Source: Chlamydiota bacterium (GTDB taxonomy: Bacteria > Chlamydiota > Chlamydiia > Chlamydiales > SLFE01). Taken from it: a stretch of 6,182 nt of DNA. The stretch's first letter is position 1. Each line of letters starts with the position of its first letter. Below, one piece after another: positions 3,601-6,182 of this stretch. The notes beneath the pieces are model-generated. The model had not been told where the DNA came from and did not search any database. It worked only from the letters and a program-made list of their open reading frames with translations. A program made the translations under genes and the position numbers. The stretch covers positions 1 through 6,182 of the forward strand of contig JAAKFL010000119.1 of the NCBI GenBank assembly GCA_011065065.1. The letters are read 5' to 3'.

Positions 3601-6182
3601 TGATCATGCTAGAGCAAGATGATCGACTCACTGATTCGCAACAAGCGGAAATTAGAGCCTACAGGCATGCGTTGTGGTATCTTTATGATCAGGCGCTGAA
3701 CATTGATCCTGGAACACTTAATGCAAGTTATGGCGAGAATAAGCTAAATATCCATACAGAATCAAAACATTCTGATGAACTCACTCTATTGCTAATGCGG
3801 TCTCTAGTAGATGACCCAGCCTCGTTCTCTCGGGTGATAGACCTATCCCTTCAATTCTGGGAACAGGTTGTAGGCACTGAAGCTAAGTTAGGAGATCGTG
3901 TCGAACGAACAAAAGGGAATGGTACCATTCGAAGAGATGGCAATGAAATTAATATCCCTTTTAGTAAGTGTCCCCATGTTTCTATGAACATCTTAAGTCG
4001 TTTGCTTAGCAAAGGGGTTCCTAAGGATGTTGTTACTTTGCTGCTTCGAAGAACTAAAACACTTGAAGAATTGACTTATGTTGCCTATTTATTAGATTCA
4101 ATCGAAGACATATCCCTTTTAGCTGGTGGTAAAGAAAAGACATCTACCATTCTATTTACTCTAGATCTCTTTATTAAAGAATTCATCCAGAAACACATGC
4201 TTGCAAGTGAAATTCAAGCTTGGTGTCGAGGAAATGTTTTTGATTTTGTGAATTTATTATGTCGTCCATCGAGAATTAAAGAGTTAGGAAGCTTTTGTCA
4301 ACTTGAGAACTTTTTGCGCGAATCAAAACAAAAGAAACAACTCTTCAAGAGGGAATCACAGTTTCTTCCCGATGAAATCAAACAGCTCATCGGACAAAAT
4401 CCTTCATTTGGTCTCAAACAACTCATCGAAGCTGTTTTCCAGGATCCTGAAATCGAAAGCAAACTCCAAAATGGATCCCTATATGAAGTTGTAGAGATAG
4501 TCCGACGAACAGAGGGGGATCTCGATCTCAATCGTGTCACACAGTGTGTCGAAAGCACAACAGAACGGCCTGCAATTGGAGCAGTCCTCACAGAGTGGCT
4601 ACAAAACTCAGTGGATGAGATCAAGAAAAAGCAAAAGGCAGAAGGGTACAAAATAGAGGATAAATCAAGGCTCAATGAAGTTGAATTTGATGTGAAGGTT
4701 GTTAAGGATCGCCAACTTTGTTTAGAAATCCAGGATCATGTAGGAATGAAAAGTTTGGCGACATTGCTCGAATTTCTGATCCCTGATCACAGTCGCAAAT
4801 CTCAGGATAGTATTGGAGTGATGGGTAATGGCCTATTTAAGATGTATCAAAAAGCACAACAGGTGGTCGTCACGATACGATTGTTAGATGATCCAGACAA
4901 AGTATACATGGTGACAATCGTTCCGATACGTGACTCCGGCAAAGTTGTGGATTTACAACTCCGATGGATTGATGTCTCTGAAAAGGTAGATCAGCACTTT
5001 GTAGGAACAAAAATCCAACTTTTATTCCAAGGGCGTGATCCAGATGCCACCACAATTGATGCGATATGGGCACAACACTATCTTATGGAAACCATAGGAG
5101 CTGCTCAGTTAGCAGACGGTCGCCAGCCGATTCGCTTGTATCTTAAGAATGACCAAGGAAAGTGCGCTCTTTTAAATTCCATTGAGAAGAAAAAAGAAGA
5201 TGGAATCTACAATTCTTCCCACTTAACCGTCCGTCGCCTTCATAGAAGAGAAATGCCTAGTGCAGTCACTACAGCAGGAATTCCCTTTATCCCTTTGGTT
5301 ACCTTGTGTGAACAGTACAAGCTTGTTCCACCAAATTTATTGCCGGAGATTACACGCGGAATTGTCGTTGACCTTCCCAAAGGAGCTTATCAACCTGTCA
5401 ACAGTCGAACAAAGCTAAAACTAAAACCAGAAGTTGTAGAAGAACTTAGAGTTGGCCTTGCGAACGCGCTATATTTGGCTATGTTCGAAAAGGCACAGAA
5501 AAAGAAAAAGAGCTTTGGATATAAAGAGGGATTTAATCACTTATTTCCGTTTTTTAATAGTAATGGCAGCGCTTCCAGTATTGGTCAGTTTCGAATGAAA
5601 TCGAAGCCTAAGTTCTGGGAACTCTATGACCAAAATTGTCATAAAGGTGAATTTTTTAATCGCCAACTCTTTATGACTCATTTTAAACCCCAACAAATGC
5701 AGGAAGATGCCATACAAAGCTTCCATGAAATTCTTGAAAAGGTCTTTGATGCCATCATTCCAGAGATCGATTCTCACTACGGACAAATTTACAGGGAATT
5801 TTCAGAGATGAAGAGTAAAGCAAGGGATGAATTAGATGGCAGTGATGAAAAGAAAGAACAATTGCGCGAGGAAATGGTCCAGAGGAAAGATGAATGGATT
5901 TCAAAAATGAGTGTAGCATTCAATAAAAAACTTAGTGAATGTATCAGTGAATTGAAAGGAGGAAATTTATTAGAAACGATAGCAAGTCAAGTTGTCGTTC
6001 CCTGGTTTAAGAAAAAGTTGATGATAGGGAGCTTGCCTTTTGATGATCTTGATGCTTTGATTCAGACTTGCGATTTATTCAAAACAACTACAGAAAAGCA
6101 AGTTTATGAAAATGAGAAAGACAAAACAGCAGAGGCTATCGAGAAAGTGCAGTCTCCCGGTCTAGATCTTAAAAAAGTAATC
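354..6182 (+). CDS. Giant protein with two Hsp90-like GHKL ATP-binding modules (3' end outside the window)
   Basis: The frame is open for 1,943 codons and leaves the window without a stop. GHKL proteins bind ATP in a Bergerat fold and include Hsp90, GyrB, MutL, histidine kinases and sacsin. Module 1 has an N-box ELILNSYDA (E193, N197, D200-A201), a G2 box IGRFGMGFFS (209-218) and a GT strand (G275-T276), with a G1-like DHGTG (346-350) only afterwards. Module 2 has an N-box EWLQNSVDE (E1414, N1418, D1421), a degenerate G1 DHVGM (1461-1465), a G2 box GVMGNGL (1488-1494) and GT (1551-1552). No histidine-kinase dimerisation, topoisomerase or nuclease motif was recognised, and no transmembrane segment is convincing. 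ATP-driven remodelling or switching is plausible; substrate and pathway are unknown. The start is the first possible one; the next in-frame ATG (864, residue 171) would leave only 22 residues before the N-box. I do not recognise a named gene. The frame is certain and GHKL membership is strong; everything else is inference. Confidence 0.93.
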   Translation, partial: MNFLTKLSFISRIPVRRPLFGQRLTLNKNRSRTIISCNKPSLFHKNSNTLRYRAITPKLSQLSKLSNIIFATPQKVGINPKILTSCRTYNVSIRDQFKWIKSTFSNIKKNVVTPLPSSQSNAPQSSDLKTTIENALSSNQTFSLPLEELIVKIISKDSKIAKNLNLPIHDMVKKWIRNASTYIFQDPLRSFLELILNSYDAQNPDDQPIGRFGMGFFSIFYFLTHKETDGCIIELKTRYLEDGKLKGYQITFEKNESIELTFFPLSQEELKNGPGTDIKILPINSSFSEETLRKLREYTFYVDFQHKGKLFLNDNLSDPVAIGHAPETQKPPIQVDLTSQELRVSDHGTGIPLDIALRKLLIPSSTTKKFKSDEQTQRQALRETSSAATLTRYRGKSDPNQSHFIVTVDDVVVMNIPLLETLLPPQDWMGEDACDLLLTLKGARLITSRDEVLIDENGSSFEEQYIKKVITETVQACVDPNNSNVSRVLAALYRGLQAWETRTAASHLSGRFTGHLKNELGKLLKKHPEIIPIDPNVYPQLTSILDGQSHFLPLEPFLAGYNYNRLEKWIRFHFHEKVDQTVEERSKQLQNLALNGYVIDGMPLYIVDDRKLPKTPEGTPLITKLGLPNTLFCPASVLDEVLKSNTQDLGALRDRLVEAVIFRYHDHDGVLPPYMPTEGQNLAQASREEGAVPASMGKYLLYVNPGEIPKPRDDFESAIWYNCLERGFVNHLHKKINVLSDVPNGVLKQFWNEYVSGRNRSEYCLEDIYRWPSRQRFLFKKSTVIKQVVYLMTHLIILKKNNKQKYKKLKTEFNTIGEKIYYGEDGQLYECDLNAINKAFEYVLNGKIPTVTFQDKKVYEMNEDEWKEYKAKEKKIVEYITATFEKKGSIESCFKSISPKPFINFLFLELLIYYRLYPSEAFLEEMKAFYPTRNYNDRRYSPKVKSSKQLMLDRFQFEKTAPFLAVGNEVLWPLPKDKPVTAQHLLRVLGAMLFDRNREYYIEFGLGLDFEPKNLPGEDQDPVLRAIKQREVRTAPMTHIGLKPERLKDMNVAFCELSFAAQHEINLNTPGIVQTVMNVSHPLIMLEQDDRLTDSQQAEIRAYRHALWYLYDQALNIDPGTLNASYGENKLNIHTESKHSDELTLLLMRSLVDDPASFSRVIDLSLQFWEQVVGTEAKLGDRVERTKGNGTIRRDGNEINIPFSKCPHVSMNILSRLLSKGVPKDVVTLLLRRTKTLEELTYVAYLLDSIEDISLLAGGKEKTSTILFTLDLFIKEFIQKHMLASEIQAWCRGNVFDFVNLLCRPSRIKELGSFCQLENFLRESKQKKQLFKRESQFLPDEIKQLIGQNPSFGLKQLIEAVFQDPEIESKLQNGSLYEVVEIVRRTEGDLDLNRVTQCVESTTERPAIGAVLTEWLQNSVDEIKKKQKAEGYKIEDKSRLNEVEFDVKVVKDRQLCLEIQDHVGMKSLATLLEFLIPDHSRKSQDSIGVMGNGLFKMYQKAQQVVVTIRLLDDPDKVYMVTIVPIRDSGKVVDLQLRWIDVSEKVDQHFVGTKIQLLFQGRDPDATTIDAIWAQHYLMETIGAAQLADGRQPIRLYLKNDQGKCALLNSIEKKKEDGIYNSSHLTVRRLHRREMPSAVTTAGIPFIPLVTLCEQYKLVPPNLLPEITRGIVVDLPKGAYQPVNSRTKLKLKPEVVEELRVGLANALYLAMFEKAQKKKKSFGYKEGFNHLFPFFNSNGSASSIGQFRMKSKPKFWELYDQNCHKGEFFNRQLFMTHFKPQQMQEDAIQSFHEILEKVFDAIIPEIDSHYGQIYREFSEMKSKARDELDGSDEKKEQLREEMVQRKDEWISKMSVAFNKKLSECISELKGGNLLETIASQVVVPWFKKKLMIGSLPFDDLDALIQTCDLFKTTTEKQVYENEKDKTAEAIEKVQSPGLDLKKVI
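879..1463 (+). other. GHKL module 1 (residues about 176-370), motif order N-box, G2, GT, G1
   Basis: The N-box ELILNSYDA is nearly identical to the Hsp90 pattern E-L-I-x-N-x-x-D-A, and IGRFGMGFFS matches Hsp90 IGQFGVGFYS. Only eight residues separate A201 from G210, so the usual G1 strand and lid are missing there. A GT-containing strand follows at 275-276. The sequence LRVSDHGTGIPL, then LLIPSSTTKK (to residue 369), supplies a standard G1 box and a kinase-like TTK loop, but downstream. All key ATP and Mg contacts (Glu193, Asn197, Asp346 and the glycines) are therefore present in the wrong linear order. ATP binding is possible if the fold reconnects them. Confidence 0.75.
1464..4559 (+). other. 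Middle region of the giant protein without recognised domain (residues 371-1402)
   Basis: About 1,030 residues separate the two ATPase modules. I see no nuclease, protease, kinase, helicase or repeat-family signature. Residues about 795-885 (roughly 2736-3010) are lysine-rich and strongly AT-biased, including an A8 run at 2748-2755. A hydrophobic stretch at residues 901-916 contains a Glu and is probably a buried helix, not a membrane span. Before module 2, residues about 1353-1372 resemble the arm before module 1. In sacsin-like proteins comparable long linkers are helical, but no homology is claimed here. Confidence 0.5.
4560..5033 (+). other. GHKL module 2 (residues about 1403-1560), usual motif order, degenerate G1
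   Basis: The N-box EWLQNSVDE provides Glu1414 and Asn1418. LCLEIQDHVGM provides Asp1461, but one glycine of D-x-G-x-G is missing, as if one residue were deleted. LIPDHSRK (1475-1482) aligns with LIPSSTTK of module 1. The G2 box follows at G1488, G1491 and G1493, and GTKIQLLF (1551-1558) ends the fold. The order N-box, G1, G2, GT is the standard one. ATP binding remains plausible because Glu, Asn and Asp are kept; hydrolysis may be weak. Confidence 0.75.
5358..5426 (+). other. Segment after module 2 with a candidate ATP-sensing basic residue (residues about 1669-1691)
   Basis: A beta-strand-like GIVVDLPKGAY is followed by NSRTKLKL, with Asn1683, Ser1684, Arg1685 and Lys1687. In Hsp90, GyrB and MutL a basic residue from the domain after the GHKL fold contacts the ATP gamma-phosphate. 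Position and character fit such a transducer element, but I cannot show homology. Confidence 0.25.
5736..5957 (+). other. Charged helical, possibly coiled-coil stretch (residues 1795-1868)
   Basis: This stretch alternates Glu/Lys/Arg/Asp with regularly spaced Ile, Leu, Met and Phe, and includes REEMVQRKDEWISKM. No Pro is seen after residue 1804. It fits a long helix or short coiled coil that could mediate dimerisation, as is common in GHKL machines. No heptad scoring was possible. Confidence 0.4.

Noticed and set aside
4379..4428. Near-identical 14-base repeat (CAAACARCTCATCG at 4379-4392 and 4415-4428), encoding KQLI twice
   Set aside because: 13 of 14 bases match, in frame and 12 codons apart, but it is a single short pair in a helical region; no tandem array continues on either side.
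4298..4675. Minus-strand ORF of 125 codons
   Set aside because: It is antisense to the giant gene, Ser/Cys/Arg-rich as expected of a shadow frame, and matches nothing recognisable.
1391..5786. Other short ORFs of 63-81 codons within the giant gene (1391-1600, 2523-2714, 4303-4494, 4870-5073, 5541-5786)
   Set aside because: All overlap the continuous plus-strand frame, whose motifs on both sides show it to be the coding one; none has a domain or a credible ribosome binding site.
354..6182. Assignment as a histidine kinase, MutL, topoisomerase or anti-phage defence ATPase
   Set aside because: No phospho-acceptor H-box, MutL C-terminal motif, topoisomerase motif or nuclease/effector domain is visible, and no defence neighbours are in the window.
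1..6182. tRNA, rRNA, CRISPR array, insertion sequence or rho-independent terminator
   Set aside because: None was seen; the window is almost entirely coding and the only intergenic region lies between divergent starts, where no terminator is expected.

Overview
The window holds the facing starts of two divergent genes and runs off both of them. The minus-strand gene at the left edge is the first 42 codons of mutS (DNA mismatch repair). The remaining 94% of the window is one uninterrupted plus-strand reading frame, from an ATG at 354 to the last base (1,943 codons, no stop), encoding the N-terminal part of a giant protein with two GHKL-type (Hsp90/gyrase/MutL/histidine-kinase fold) ATP-binding modules. 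Between the two starts lies a 227-base AT-rich divergent promoter region.

Organism: bacterial (Shine-Dalgarno sites, sigma70-like promoter, MutS) and AT-rich. The MutS N-terminus (TPMMTQWHACK, then LLFRVDDFYESFY) resembles, from memory, MutS of the Chlamydiae, where a W-H-x-C-K stretch follows TPMM. Giant proteins of unknown function are also common in environmental chlamydiae (Parachlamydia/Waddlia/Simkania-like amoeba symbionts). I favour a chlamydia-like intracellular bacterium, as an inference.

Layout: 1-126 mutS start (minus). 127-353 intergenic, with a good mutS promoter, a weaker extended -10 for the plus-strand gene, a 10-base direct repeat at 246-255 and 320-329, and a Shine-Dalgarno at 342-346. 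354-6182 giant gene. In protein order it shows a basic segment of 94 residues without any Asp or Glu; a helical arm (about 145-170); GHKL module 1 (about 176-370); about 1,030 residues with no recognised domain; a second arm (about 1353-1372); GHKL module 2 (about 1403-1560); a conserved-looking NSRTK segment (about 1669-1691); and a charged, possibly coiled-coil stretch (about 1795-1868).

The most interesting points are inside the giant protein. Module 1 has excellent Hsp90-like N-box and G2 motifs, but its G1 motif (DHGTG) lies after G2 instead of between N-box and G2. Module 2 has the usual order but a damaged G1 (DHVGM). The two modules look like a diverged internal duplication. The acid-free basic N-terminus resembles an organelle-targeting presequence, which would be notable in an intracellular symbiont. 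No direct evidence links the giant protein's function to MutS; they share only a divergent promoter region.
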